64,000 nucleotides of DNA from Amoebophrya sp. A120 (lineage: Eukaryota; Sar; Dinophyceae; Syndiniales; Amoebophryaceae), in NCBI GenBank assembly GCA_905178155.1, contig CAJINV010000009.1, forward strand, positions 2,333,373 through 2,397,372, in the 5' to 3' direction. The notes below the pieces were generated by a model, which was not told the DNA's origin, searched no databases, and was given only the letters and a program-made list of their open reading frames with translations. This document shows positions 25,001-35,655 of this stretch, in pieces (within the stretch, counting starts at the first letter, position 1; each line of letters opens with the position of its first letter). The translations under genes were made by a program, and so were the position numbers.

Positions 25001-27525
25001 CAGAGCGTCACACCGCGGACAGCTCGTCCCACAGCTGTTGCAGTCTGCGTCGAGGTCTCCCTGCATGAAGAACAAGTTTTCGTAGCTCATCTGGTCGCTC
25101 AGGTAGGTTTCCTTCTTGCCCTGGCCAAACTTGTCCACGACGCTGTCCCCCACCCGCACCAAGTAGCTCCCGATCAGCACCGGCGGCTGCGCCATCGTAA
25201 ACATGCTGCGCTCGTCGATCTCCGTTAACAGAACGCCGTGGCCGTTGCACCGCGGGTCCAGGTCGTAGATCGCGGGCGACCCGAACGCAATGCGGGCTTC
25301 CAGCGACGGGATGCGCACCTGGAACCGTGCGGGGACCTCCACGTACCCCGGGTCGTCTTTGGGCAGGCTGCTGATCTCCTGGTTGTGGTCGTACAGCCCG
25401 AGGTTTTGCAACACACGCCAGTAGGGGATCACGTAGTTCACGTTCTCCGCCCCGCCCGTCGCCTTGGCGAAGTTAATCCCAACGATATTGAGAGGAAAAA
25501 TCTCCCCTCCCCATATTGAAAAGGTATGTTTCCAAAAATTTGCGTTGCGCATTTGAGGTCACAAATCACATCTGTCTTGCAAGAAGACAAGGGCAGAAGC
25601 TTCCGCCCCATTATGAAGGCGATTTGTCATGCTGTTGGGCCCAAAGGGGGGACGTTTGCCATGCTGAAATACTAGACCCATACGCCCCTACCTAGCCCGG
25701 GGATCTGACCGCAATGCTTTCCTGCAATACAAATCTGATTTGTGTACTCAGATCCAGCATCAGAAGTTTCGTTTTGATATGGGGAGGGGGGATTTTTCCT
25801 TTTGATAAACGACCTTCTTCTCGCGCTCCAGCAACAAAGGACCGCCGCTGTTCCCCGGCGATATGGAAGCGTCAGGTTTGAAATCGTCAAAGTTGAAATA
25901 GTTTGTCATGCATAAAACGGATACCAGTTAGACCTACAGTTTGTAGTCGGTGCATGACAAGTTTTCCTGGCCTCTGAAGCAAGTCTGTCATGCGGTTTCG
26001 GGCAAGATGGCTGCTCCCTGTCATGCTAGTCAGCAGCCCAATGCTTGACCCTTACCAGCACTCGAATCTGCCTCCCTTGCGCCTTCAGCAATAGAGTCAG
26101 TCTCTGTGTCGCATTTTATGCATGACAAATCACTTCAACTTTGTCGATTTCAACTCTGACACATCCATAGGCGAGATCGGCGCCGTAGACTGGATACAGA
26201 TGTTTCCGTCCACCTCCTGGTTCCCCGCGATTTCGCCGCCCGAGAGCGTGGGCAGGTTCTGGCCCAAGGGGAATCCGACCGCCAGGACTTTCTCGCCCAT
26301 CGGCGGTGTCTTCGACACAAACTGCAGCGGGATCACCTCGATGCTGCCCTCGTCGAGCGCCTGTTTATTTATTGATTTCGTTGCGTGACCTGAGCCTGAC
26401 GCAAATCGTTGCGAGAAGAAACGCCGAGGCGTTCAGTTGTTGTATGTTCGTTGCTACGGTGGGACAAAATGAAAATTTTGCACACTCATACATAAATACT
26501 CGTCCACGTAAAAACAAAGGGACTGGCCATGGATAACTATCTCTCACATATGAGTATTGTTTGAACACAATGTTGACAAATACAAACTACTATACCGCCT
26601 TGAACTTCTCCGGCTTCTCGAACCGCAGCAACGCGATGTCAAACTGCGTGCAGATTTGCACGGTTTTTGCCGGGAAACTCTCCGACGAGAGCACCAAGAG
26701 CTGGAGTTCCACTTTCAGGGCGTTCGATACCACGTGCGCGTTCGTAATGATCAAGGGATCAAACGTATCGGACGCAAGGTTGGTCCGCACCAGAAAGCCG
26801 GAACCGAGGGACACCCCGCTCTCCGGCGGCTTCGAGGGCTGCAAGAAATCGTTCTGTGGAGACACCGACTTGATCCGGAAAACGGAATACTTCAATTCGT
26901 CGTTGTCAAAGCCAAACGTGTTGGCGTCCTGGGCGTGGCTGGTCCCCTGGTGCAGCAGTTTGACATCGGATTTTTGCTCCTGCTGCTGCTCGTCTGCGGA
27001 CGCAGATGAATCCTCATCAAACTGCAGCTCGGACTCGGGCGGCCCGGGACCAAGCAGGCTCCGCTTCCCCGCGACATGCTGTCGTGTCTCTCCCTGGATC
27101 AGTTTTCGCGCGATCGCGTCGCCGGTCGACCGGTGAATGGCGGCGTTCGTGTCGGCCCAGGAGTCATTCCGCGAATTGTCCAGAACCAGCTCGGAAATAT
27201 TTTTCGTGTCCTCTTGTTGTTGGCTGCTTGTTACGCTTTCTTCGGTGGAGGTCCGAATTTGAAGAAATAGCGTTGTTGTGGTGGGCAGCTGTTGGTCCAG
27301 TTTTTCCTCCGTGTCTTGGTCATCAGAGACAAAGGGAAGTTCCTCCTGTGGGAACAAGGATGTTGTCACGCCGTGACTCTCGGGCGCGGTTGTGCTTTGC
27401 AGCTCGAGGCGATTGGCATTCTGGGGAGGTCGGGGAGGGGGTCCGGAGAAGGCCAATATCGCCTCCGCAGACCATACTGCCGCCGAGAACGACCACGGCA
27501 CTCCTCCTCGAGCCGTCCTCACCAT
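22096..27525 (-). CDS. HtrA/Deg-type serine protease with C-terminal repeat domain
   Basis: Predicted 1368-residue protein from seven exons: 27525-26596, 26360-26175, 25861-25813, 25485-24861, 24667-24273, 24172-23855 and 23699-22096 (4107 bases, exactly divisible by three). The leader is mildly hydrophobic. The trypsin-fold triad is complete: His264 in TNAHVV, Asp296 in FDIALL, Ser377 in GNSGGP. Downstream NFAKATGGAENVNYVIP fits the HtrA family, followed by about 400 residues where PDZ-like modules would sit (GVLLTEIDERS, YLVRVGDSVV, LVPGLVIKRVNG). HtrA enzymes degrade or refold damaged proteins in secretory or organelle compartments. The last exon is low-complexity and carries four copies of a motif PKPxTT..KT..GGFHxRMxYP..SLMQRE at about 968, 1056, 1136 and 1208. 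The 49-base exon with the catalytic serine is bounded by introners A2 and C2; other introns are GT-AG. Linking protease and repeat parts rests on matching splice phases. Confidence 0.82.
22441..23315 (-). repeat. Four-copy protein repeat in the HtrA-like gene
   Basis: Coding repeat of about 38 residues per copy, spaced 88, 80 and 72 residues, becoming closer towards the C-terminus. Core: (I/V)PKPxTTxxKTxxGGFHxRM, then xYP, an acidic/Gly turn, and SLMQREKKA. Spacers are Lys/Glu/Pro/Ser-rich. The third and fourth copies share KTEKGGFH. The similar word SFLQREYEK occurs in the preceding exon and may be a decayed copy. Confidence 0.85.
25486..25807. mobile_element. Introner element C2 (322 bp)
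   Basis: Perfect duplications AACGA at 25481-25485 and 25808-25812. Left end TATTGAGAGGAAAAATCTCC, CCTCCCCATATTG; right end GATATGGGGAGGGGGGATTT, TTCCTTTTGATA. TGTCATGC present. Excision joins REKKV to VGINFAK in the protease. Confidence 0.93.
25862..26169. mobile_element. Introner element A2 (308 bp)
   Basis: Perfect duplications GGCGA at 25857-25861 and 26170-26174. Left end TATGGAAGCGTCAGGTTTGA; right end CAACTCTGACACATCCATA. Five TGTCATGC/GCATGACA words inside. It interrupts the codons just before GNSGGP; excision restores APISPGNSGGP. Confidence 0.93.
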
Positions 27526-28571
27526 CGAAGGCTTTATTTTTCAACGCTATAGTCTTGTCATCTTTTCTCGGACTGTCCTAGATGAAGATTCGATTGAAGC
27601 AAAAGAGGTGCACTTGCAGCTCGTTAATGCTGTCACGCCACGTGCAGCAAATCGGATAATTATTCAATCGAGCCGATTTGGCATGAAATTTTCGAAATTA
27701 GAGCTACGTACTACGACGAGGCGATGCGATTAGTAGAAAAATGAAACTTTGTGGTTTGGGCAACGTGATCTCTTCTCGATATCGCGTTTCGGTGCTCGAC
27801 GACTGAATGTGCTTGTACTCATGCATATGCTTCTGCCAGAGCAGCAGCAGTAGTTCTACTTCTTGCGATAATTGCAACATTGCATCGGGGATCACTTTGA
27901 CAGTGTTGGCAGAACATCTTCATCCTCGATGTCAGGACACTAGCCGTCTCCGCTCAGGAGCCAGACACCAGGAGCACGGGCAATAAATTGCTGCTCTTTA
28001 TTCTATTTTCGTGTCGTCTTTTTCTTTGGCTCTTATTCTGATGCTGATTCTAATGGGACGTTAGTTCTCAACCATCTTACAAGCCCACCCACGGTCTTGG
28101 TATACGTCTATTTGCCCCTTACGAGATCCCAAGCCGCGGATCAATAATGGAGAACAAGAATAAACGAGGAAGATCGAAGCGGGCGAAGCGAAAAAAGTTC
28201 ACGATGAAAATGTGCTTTTTAAACCAATCATCAATCTATGTAACATGGACATGGTGCTTGTTTTACTACATTTCTCGGCTGGTGCTCGACATCGACACAT
28301 AGGCACCACACGCCGGACGGGAGGAAGAAATTCATTCATTAAAAACTCGAAAGAAAGAAAAACAGAAAAGTCAAAGCTTCGAATTTTTTGGAATTGAAAT
28401 ACGTACACGTCGTCTGTTGGGAGACACCCTCGCAGCACAGCAAATGATCGATGAAGTTGCATTTTTTCTATCGATAATCTGGATTGCTTTAATGACTGTC
28501 GGGACCATCTCCTGGGAATCAGTAGAAGTATAGGCTCACCATGTTGCATGCAAATCCAAATTCACAATTGT
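27526..28571. other. Intergenic stretch, nothing recognised
   Basis: AT-rich spacer between the protease and the Ser/Arg-rich gene. Short minus-strand open frames occur (for example 28549-28199) but have no credible start or family. Confidence 0.4.
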
Positions 28572-29973
28572 TTACATTATTCCACACACAGCGGACATTT
28601 TTGTGGCCTTCTCCTCTCGCTGCTGCCGCTTCAGCGCCTCATATCGCGTCTCGTGTTTGTTTGCCTTCGCGCCACTGCTCCCGCCAGAAAGGTTACTTTC
28701 GAAGGACACACTGCGACTAAACACTCGGCTGTGCGAATTGTCGGAGGGAATGTTGCTGTTCGAATCGACGGCCGAAGTAGACGTTGCGTGCCTGTGCGTT
28801 TGCGTGATTCAACTACTTACCACACTAGAAACCTTGTGCTTTTGTGACACGACAGAATAGATTCCTTGATACTTTTGGATAAACATGGTGCGCGCATTTT
28901 TCAAACGCAGCAGAAAAAAAATCGCCCTCCTGTTCACGCATTTTACTTATTTGAGAATCAACATAAATTTGCGTACGTGCTGCCTTCCTCGGTTGGACTA
29001 TCCCGTCCTGAAGAGGACCCGGTTGATGTGGTTCGCTGCAGCTCTCCTCCTGTTGTAGTTCCGTCCGGGAGGTCCGCTGGCGGGTACACGTCGTCACGAC
29101 CGTGCGCCTCGGAAGCGGGAGCAATGGCAGTCCTACTGTTGCTTCTCTTCCTCCCTGGTCGCGCGCCCTTCGCTCGTTTCCAGCCGAAGATAAGTCTAGC
29201 CCGAAAGGAGGTCCAACTTGCCGCTTTGGAGGTAGCTGTATCGCTATGATTACCGGGCCGTTCTTCACCTCGGTTTAGCTTCTCCAGGCTGCGCGTCCGG
29301 CGCATGAGGAGCTTGTGTGCCGGAATCGGTGGGCCCGTTGGGGATTTCTGCAGGTAGACATTGGTTTCGGGCGACCCCGGCGCGAAACTGACGGACTTCA
29401 TGCGCCGCGGGGGTGCGGGGGTATGGCTTTCGTCAACATCATCTTGTCTTCCCCTGCAGCGCTTCTTGCTTTTGCTATCTCCCTGTCCGCTGTTTTTCAA
29501 AGCTTTTTTCACGATCGGCAGCAGCTCGTCCGGTTCGCTGGTCCGACTTCGGCGCATCATGGCAGACGGACGGGGAGGTGGGGCATTCGCATTGTCCCTA
29601 TCTTCCGCGTCTCGTGCCTTCTTGTTCGTTGATGCGCGACTTCCCTTGGTCGGGTTTCGAGCCTTGGCGGCGCCCATTTGGCTTTCCTGTGACAAACTGC
29701 GCCGCAATTCCCGTCGGACCTTTTTTCGATATCCATATCGCACTTCTTAGGAACACAAGAAAAATTAATAACATTTATCGATGCTACTTCATAAATCAAT
29801 GTCAAAACTTAGTGCTAGCGCGGTGTGTATTGGTACCTACTGTAAGTACTTACCTCGGTCAGCAATTTGCTGTCTGCCCGGTTGAAACAATAACTCCCGT
29901 CGAATTTCTTTTTGTTGATCTTCATGTTGTCCAGCTGTATCTCACGCAGGCTAAAGCGCGCCGCCTGAACCAT
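28572..29973 (-). CDS. Basic Ser/Arg-rich protein of unknown function
   Basis: Predicted 360-residue protein from exons 29973-29854, 29719-28977 and 28791-28572 (1083 bases). The start at ATG 29973 (MVQAARFSLREIQLDNMKIN) is the first in frame after a possible acceptor and is tentative. The body is basic and Ser/Pro-rich, with many RRxxS sites (MRRSRTSEP, MRRTRSLEKLN, MKSVSFAPGSP, FSRSVSFES) suitable for basophilic kinases such as PKA or PKC. No globular domain is apparent; the C-terminus (HETRYEALKRQQREEK) should be helical. All introns are GT-AG; the first acceptor lies in an A-run (GAAAAAAG). A regulatory or cytoskeletal phosphoprotein is a guess. Confidence 0.7.
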
Positions 29974-31359
29974 TTTGAGTGGCGGCGGAGGGTCCCTCGG
30001 GTTTGGCGTGGAACTACAAGGACGAGTGGTGATGCAAATTCTGCTTCGTGCGGATGGAAAAGTTTTGGTATTGGCCGGTCGACGCGTGAAGAAAACTTTG
30101 GCTATCAAATGTGTAGTCCTCGCAAAAAAGAGTGTAGATTTTCAGGTAGTAGATTCACACACGGTATGGTGTTGTCGTGATGTTAACTCTGTGGATGTCA
30201 GGTGGAGTGGCTTTCGGTGTAGAAAATTGTACTCTGATGGATGGATCCGCGTGTCGTCGAAGCTCCCAGAAAAAAACCGTCGCAGGACAAAAAACGCGGA
30301 ATTGTTATCGTGTGGGAAGGCAAGCCGGAATTTACATCTGTCGGCGCTGGCGAAGTATGTTTGACATGTAGATGAAGAGGTACTACAGCTGCGTTCTTGG
30401 ATTCATCGACGTCGGCGGTGACAGTGCTTCAACACGGAGGTGCACACGAGCGACAAATCATTTTGCGGTAACTACCACAAGCAAGAGAATGTCGTCTCGA
30501 TAATTGTGACTACGCGTGGAGGCTGAAAACGCGCCGCGCGGTGAAGATGAAAATCCAACACATAGTCTCGTTCTTTTGAACATCATCGTAATGAGCGATC
30601 ACTCAGAAGATGATAGAAACAACGGAGAAATCATTCGTGCCTTTCTATTTGGTGTGCAGCGCCAGCTCAACTCTTTCACTCTCGGCAGTCCCCTCCCAGC
30701 TCTCTCACTATGTATTACAGTAAGAGTTCGTACTTGTACTTCATACATAGTATCATCTGAGTACCGGCTTGCCCTTGTTTTTTGGGCGTTGCCATCATTT
30801 ATCTTTATGCTTGATCTCGTTGTGTCTGAAACCACAACCACAAAAGCACGCCAGCACACAAGCCTAGCTGCGTATTTTCTGATGTACCTGCTCCGCCGTC
30901 GAACCATCCCCGGCATCTCTTATCTTCTTTAGTTTTTTTTCTCTTGTGCGGAGCTGTCACTACTTCTCTGCGACCGTGTTAAAACAAGTTGTTGGTTGAT
31001 ATTATGCAACGTCGTGTGTCACTCGTTTTCGTTTTTAATTTTACCACAATGTCAACACCTGCATGTCTTTATCTCATCACATTCTTTTTGCGATCCTAAC
31101 TCCTCGCCTTCCTTATCCTGTGCAGTATGTGCGGCGGATGGAGGTAAAAAGACCAGCGAATTAGCACGTGAGCAAAAGAAAGACGGGATTATTATCCACA
31201 ACACCACCAGAGTCTGGAGTTCACAAATCTGGCATCATGCTACTTTTCATCTTAAACGGAGCCACCCTGTTGTAATATCCCATTGCATTTGACGAGGGGG
31301 GATAGACAGTCCGAAAACAAGCGTCGTTGTATGTAAGTAAAATTCTGCGCGCAGCACAG
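29974..31359. other. Intergenic stretch, nothing supported
   Basis: Lies between the Ser/Arg-rich gene and the transporter. A plus-strand open frame at 30516-30932 begins with GTG and has a Ser/Thr and hydrophobic composition but no motif; it would be the wrong orientation for the neighbourhood. It is not called. Confidence 0.4.
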
Positions 31360-33132
31360 TCACACATTTTCGTTCTTCACGTCCGCCGGCGCAATGTCGA
31401 TCGCGGCGGCAGCGACGGTGCGTCGGAGTAACAGCTCTTGTCGCTTCAGCCTGATTTCCTTGGACCAGTCCAGGAAGCACGAAAAGTAAAACAGGTAGAA
31501 GGACAAATACAGCAGATACGCAATCGCTTGCGACCAGTACACGAGCGGGAACGCCGCATCCACGTGATCATCGTCGCTCGCTTGTCCGGTCAGCCGCAAG
31601 ACGCCGGCAAACATCTGCGCGTTTGACACAACGTACCACACAAACGGGACCTGCACCACCCAGCTGCTGGTCAGGGACACGCAGAAGAGCAAGCGGTTTT
31701 TCTGCAGCGTGACCAGGACCTCTTCGCAGAACAGCGCTAGACATTGGAGCGGCCCCTGTATCGCGAGTGCAAGCCGGATGAGTTCGAACTGCGCGAGAAA
31801 GGCGGGGTCCTCGGAGAAGAAGGCCGCGATGCACGGGCAGAAAGCGTAGACACAGATCCCCTTGAAGACGACGAAGAGAAACTCCAAGCCCATGGACTGG
31901 CGGAACACCTGGCGCGCGCCCGGCTCGCTCAGACTGCCGAGCGCCACGGCGAGAAAGCGCGACGCGCCGGTCGCGAGGGCGTAGGTGCAGCTGGTCAAGC
32001 CCAGGGTGACGGCCAGCGTGGACTTGAAGACCGAGAGACTTGTGGTCCCCGTATTTTTCGCGACCACCGCGGAGAGAAAGGAAAGCCGCAAAAAGTCGCT
32101 CGCTAACGCGGCCTGGCTCGGGAGAAATCGGCGGAAGTACTCGCCCAGGTACTTTTGGCTCCATATTTTGGAGAAAACCCCACAGGGGGAGAAGTTGAGG
32201 CATTTCCTGTGCCATTTCTTCCAGCCGCAGTAGTAGCCCAGCACGAAAAAGCAGGTGATCCAATTCACCGCAGACCACACGACGGGAACCGCGTAGAACC
32301 CAAACCCGCCAATCGGAATGGAATGGTCGATGGTTTTTGTTGGTACCACCACGCCCGCAACTCCGTCGGTGTTTACACTTGCAAGCGGGCCGCCAATCTT
32401 GGCCGTCATCGTGGTCGAGTAGTCGTACGTATCCCCGAGGGGAATGCCAAAGATGAACTGGCTGCCGAGCGAGACGAGACAGAAGACCGCGAGGCACAGC
32501 GCCGTGACGCCCGGCTCGGTTTCTCCCTGGGCCGCGAAGAAGTTGATGAATTCCAAAAAGTACGTCGTGGCCGGGAGTGCCCAGGACATGCGACTCTGGT
32601 AGTAGCCCCCGAGCTCGGCGAGGCTGGGCTCGACGTCGAACACGGATTCCAGCATGAAGGTAACGCTGTTGAACAGGATCAGCACCGGAATCAAAACGAT
32701 CGTCAACGCCACACAGCTGGTGTACAGCCAGAGTCCGACTTCTCTAAACTTTCCCGCCCCGTAGGCGAGCGCCATGAAGTTCCGGCTCACGCGCGACTGG
32801 AGACAGATCCCGGCCGTGTTGGTCACGATATCCCCGAGCGCGGACGCTCCGAGGTAGAGTACGCCGCAATGCCCAAGGTAGGCGGTCTGGAGCACAATCA
32901 GGATGTTCGTCGCCACCAGTCGGATCAGCACCGGAACGGAAAAGGAGACGATAACCTTCCGCAGCTCTCCCGGCTCCTCCGGGACCCTCTCTTCCGTCTC
33001 GGCATCGACCTGATCAAGCGGAGGGTGCAAGGTCGTCGCTGTAGCTGCGGAGCTTTTGTCGGGACTGGTACCGCCACTCTTGTTGTCCTCCAGCAGAGGA
33101 TCGGAGAGCAAAGTGCGCTGAGTCATAGTCAT
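31360..33132 (-). CDS. MATE-type multidrug/organic cation transporter
   Basis: Single-exon gene, 590 residues from ATG 33132 (MTMTQRTLLSDPLLEDN); a GTG further upstream is ignored. After a soluble N-terminus of about 60 residues come roughly twelve hydrophobic spans, beginning ELRKVIVSFSVPVLIRLVA and LIVLQTAYLGHCG. The pattern SFSVPVLI...QTAYLGHxG..LGASALG, then a second half with LRLSFLSAVV and FRQSMGLEFLF, fits the MATE family of the MOP superfamily, which exports organic cations or drugs in exchange for protons or sodium. Length is slightly above the usual 450-550 because of the N-terminal tail and an extended loop near GDTYDYSTTM. The absence of introns contrasts with its neighbours. Substrate cannot be told from sequence. 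Confidence 0.85.
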   Translation of the reverse strand: MTMTQRTLLSDPLLEDNKSGGTSPDKSSAATATTLHPPLDQVDAETEERVPEEPGELRKVIVSFSVPVLIRLVATNILIVLQTAYLGHCGVLYLGASALGDIVTNTAGICLQSRVSRNFMALAYGAGKFREVGLWLYTSCVALTIVLIPVLILFNSVTFMLESVFDVEPSLAELGGYYQSRMSWALPATTYFLEFINFFAAQGETEPGVTALCLAVFCLVSLGSQFIFGIPLGDTYDYSTTMTAKIGGPLASVNTDGVAGVVVPTKTIDHSIPIGGFGFYAVPVVWSAVNWITCFFVLGYYCGWKKWHRKCLNFSPCGVFSKIWSQKYLGEYFRRFLPSQAALASDFLRLSFLSAVVAKNTGTTSLSVFKSTLAVTLGLTSCTYALATGASRFLAVALGSLSEPGARQVFRQSMGLEFLFVVFKGICVYAFCPCIAAFFSEDPAFLAQFELIRLALAIQGPLQCLALFCEEVLVTLQKNRLLFCVSLTSSWVVQVPFVWYVVSNAQMFAGVLRLTGQASDDDHVDAAFPLVYWSQAIAYLLYLSFYLFYFSCFLDWSKEIRLKRQELLLRRTVAAAAIDIAPADVKNENV

Positions 33133-33724
33133 GATCCTGCCGGGGCTGGAGTCGTGGAATGCTGCTGCTCCCTTCAGGAGAAAGACGTCACATGGATGTA
33201 GCAGTGGGTAGAGGACCACGCTCTTTAAAGTTACATTTTATCTCGATCTCGACTTTGTATCTCAATTTCAATTTCTACCAAGAACTTCCAAATCGCAAAT
33301 ACCGACATTCATATATTTGCATACAAAATGTTGTGAACAAGGAGGAGGTGGAGGTGGCCGCAAATAAAGCTTCTCTTGACCCTCTCGTCAGGTCCCAGTG
33401 AAGAAAATTCCAAACAACTGCGCAAGCGCTACAGAAACGAAGCGGGGGGCCAAGCAAGCCCAAAAAATAGCCACCATGTGCTCCTGAAAAAACCATTGCA
33501 TTGTGTTGTACCGAAAGCGTTGACACACGTCGTGCATCAGCGGAACCAGAAGCAATGTCATCGGATGAACAATACATTGACAGCTGCACATGATAGTCTC
33601 CTCTATGCCATGTTGTCCCCCGCGACGTCCGATGCCAAACGTCATCTCTTGGCTTTTAGTTTTATGCTTGTGCGCGTCATCAATGTCAGGGGGTCTCGAA
33701 AGATAAAATATTAAGTTTTCTCTG

Positions 33725-34020
33725 TTGATATCAATTGATATCAAATGATATCAAAAGATATCACAGAGAAAGTTGAAAGCAAAACAGAGAAAAGTGTAAA
33801 CAAGAAACAGAAACATAAACAGAATGAGAAGAAACAAAAACAAACATAAGCAAAAACATAAAGGATACACATATAAAAACAAACAGAAATGGCTGCTTGC
33901 GCATCACAAACTGCCATTTCTGCACAGAAATACCTGTCGCGGCCTCTGAGTTTTCTCTGTGGCGAGAGGAGTTTTCTCTGTGATACAGAGAAAACTTCCC
34001 TCCCACAGAGAAAAGTCGAC
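33725..34020. repeat. 10-bp GATATC ladder followed by CAGAGAAAA words
   Basis: GATATC occurs at 33727, 33737, 33747 and 33757, exactly 10 bp apart. The word CAGAGAAAA or its inverse TTTTCTCTG then recurs at about 33764, 33785, 33951, 33970, 33981 and 34006. The same word in inverse orientation recurs at 35570-35650, so the two clusters bracket the island between them. Confidence 0.8.
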
Positions 34021-34029
34021 CTTTGCCGA

Positions 34030-34520
34030 GGGCCGGCATTTCTACTGGAAATCAGAGTAGAAACGCCAGGAGGTCTGGAATTCCTACCGAAAATCCAAGA
34101 AGAAGTGCCAGCCTGGCGGAAATCCAGGTAGAAAAAATGCCAGGAGGCCCCCCCCTGGCATTCCTACCGAAAGACCAGGTAGGTAGAAACGCCAGGAGGG
34201 CTGGCAATTCTACTGGAAATCAAGCTAGAAGCGCAAGCGCCATGGCATTCGTGCCAGAGATCGAAGATCCCTACAGGAAATTTAAGTAGAAATGCCAGCA
34301 GGCCTGGCATTCCTACAGGAAATCGAAGCAGAAATACCAGGAGGTCTGGCATTCCTACAGGGAATCCAGGCAGAAATACCACCTCAGCCGGCATTTCTAC
34401 TGGGAATCAAGGCAGAAATGCAAGGCCCAGCATTTCTACTGAGAGAGAATCAAGGTAGGCAGAAAGGCCCGAGCCGGCATCCTCGCCCGGAATCCAGGTA
34501 GAAATGCCTCGGCCGGCATT
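34030..34520. repeat. Array of GGCATTTCTAC / GTAGAAATGCC hairpin units
   Basis: About ten degenerate units of 40-60 bp. A typical unit reads GGCATTYCTACNGGAAATC, a short spacer, then AGGTAGAAATGCCAGGAGG. The outer words are inverse complements, so each unit can fold as a hairpin. Units vary by point changes and small losses. No coding role is evident. Confidence 0.75.
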
Positions 34521-35300
34521 AGGGTACCCGCATCGCGCGCGCAGCGCGCGCGAAGAATTATTTCGCATGGCCTACGGCGACACAGGCAGCCGCTTTTGCT
34601 TCCTTTGAAGGGCGTGGGTGGGAGCGCGCATGGACATGGGACATGCGCGACAACGCAAATTGCTTCTAATCCTGGAAAGGATTAGACAGGCGCGCGGCGC
34701 GCGCCGGCAAAATTGCAAAACCCAACAGGAGCTCGAAGGAGAAACACTGTACCGGGCCCGGCATTCTTGAAAAGCTCCGCCCTAGCACAAACGGGCCTGC
34801 CCTACCCCTAAGCAACCAGAAACCATATTAACTCGCGCGCGCAGCGCGCGCGGAGTTTTTTCTCGGCTTCCGGCTCCGAATCCGGTTCCCAGACAGTTTT
34901 TGCCGTCCGCCACTTCCCGGGCGGGGCCGTAGCAACAAAAAGCGCGCGAACCTAAAAAAACTTTTGCAACCCAGACGAGAACGAGAAGCGCCCCAAATGG
35001 GAATCCGGGGGGCTTTTTCGTGTTTGATTTTTCTATCGGCAAGAAAAGCCAAGGCGGGGCGGGTAGGCCGGCCCGGCGGACGGAGGGCGGGCCCCAGCAG
35101 AAAAAGTTACCCGCCGAAACCGCGCGCGAAGCGCGCGGACTAATTTTTTCGGCCAATAGCGGCGATGTCCCGGCCCTGCACGCAGGACACACGCAGCCCG
35201 CCAGGAATTTGCGCACGCGCGGGCCTGCGCGCTCGCTGCCACACGCCAGCACGGCGCGCGCCCCCAATAGCCTGAAGGCGCCGCCGCGCGCTTTTGTGGT
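34521..35300. repeat. GC-rich hairpin region
   Basis: Contains several near-perfect self-complementary blocks such as GCGCGCGCAGCGCGCGC (near 34538 and 34838), CGCGCGAAGCGCGCG (near 35123) and GCGCGCGGCGCGCGC (near 34691). Open frames on both strands here are side effects of GC richness. Confidence 0.65.
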
Positions 35301-35559
35301 TGCACACCCCGGCGAAGCCTAGCGGCCCTGTGGATGCACGTGCGCCGCCTCGGCCAACCCTTCCACAGCACCACACGGACTAGCTTCATTCAAAGGCGTG
35401 AAGGAACTCCGCGCCTACGTATTGAAGCCGCAAAGCAGCCACGGATGCCGCTCGGCGCGGAGTTTTTCCAAAAACAATAAAACGCACGCCGGCCGACCGC
35501 GCGAGGGTAGGCGTGCAGAAGCTGCGCCAGTGTCTCGCGTGCAGGTTAGTTCTGCGACC

Positions 35560-35655
35560 ATGTTCACCGCGGGAAGTTTTCTCTGCACGACGGAAGTTTT
35601 TTATGTGTTGCGAAGTTTTCTCTGTGCGGGTTGGACTTTTCTCTGTCGGTTGATT
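35560..35655. repeat. Right-hand TTTTCTCTG cluster
   Basis: Three close copies of (G)AAGTTTTCTCTG or ACTTTTCTCTG, inverse complements of the CAGAGAAAA words at 33.76-34.01 kb. The pair of clusters could be the ends of a 1.9-kb non-coding mobile unit (about 33.74-35.65 kb). Confidence 0.55.

Noticed and set aside
30516-30932. Plus-strand 138-codon open frame with hydrophobic segments
   Set aside because: Begins at GTG, no motif, wrong orientation for the neighbourhood, and an opposing open frame of similar length exists.
32155-33201. Long plus-strand frame of 348 codons
   Set aside because: It is antisense to the well-supported MATE transporter and has no domain of its own.
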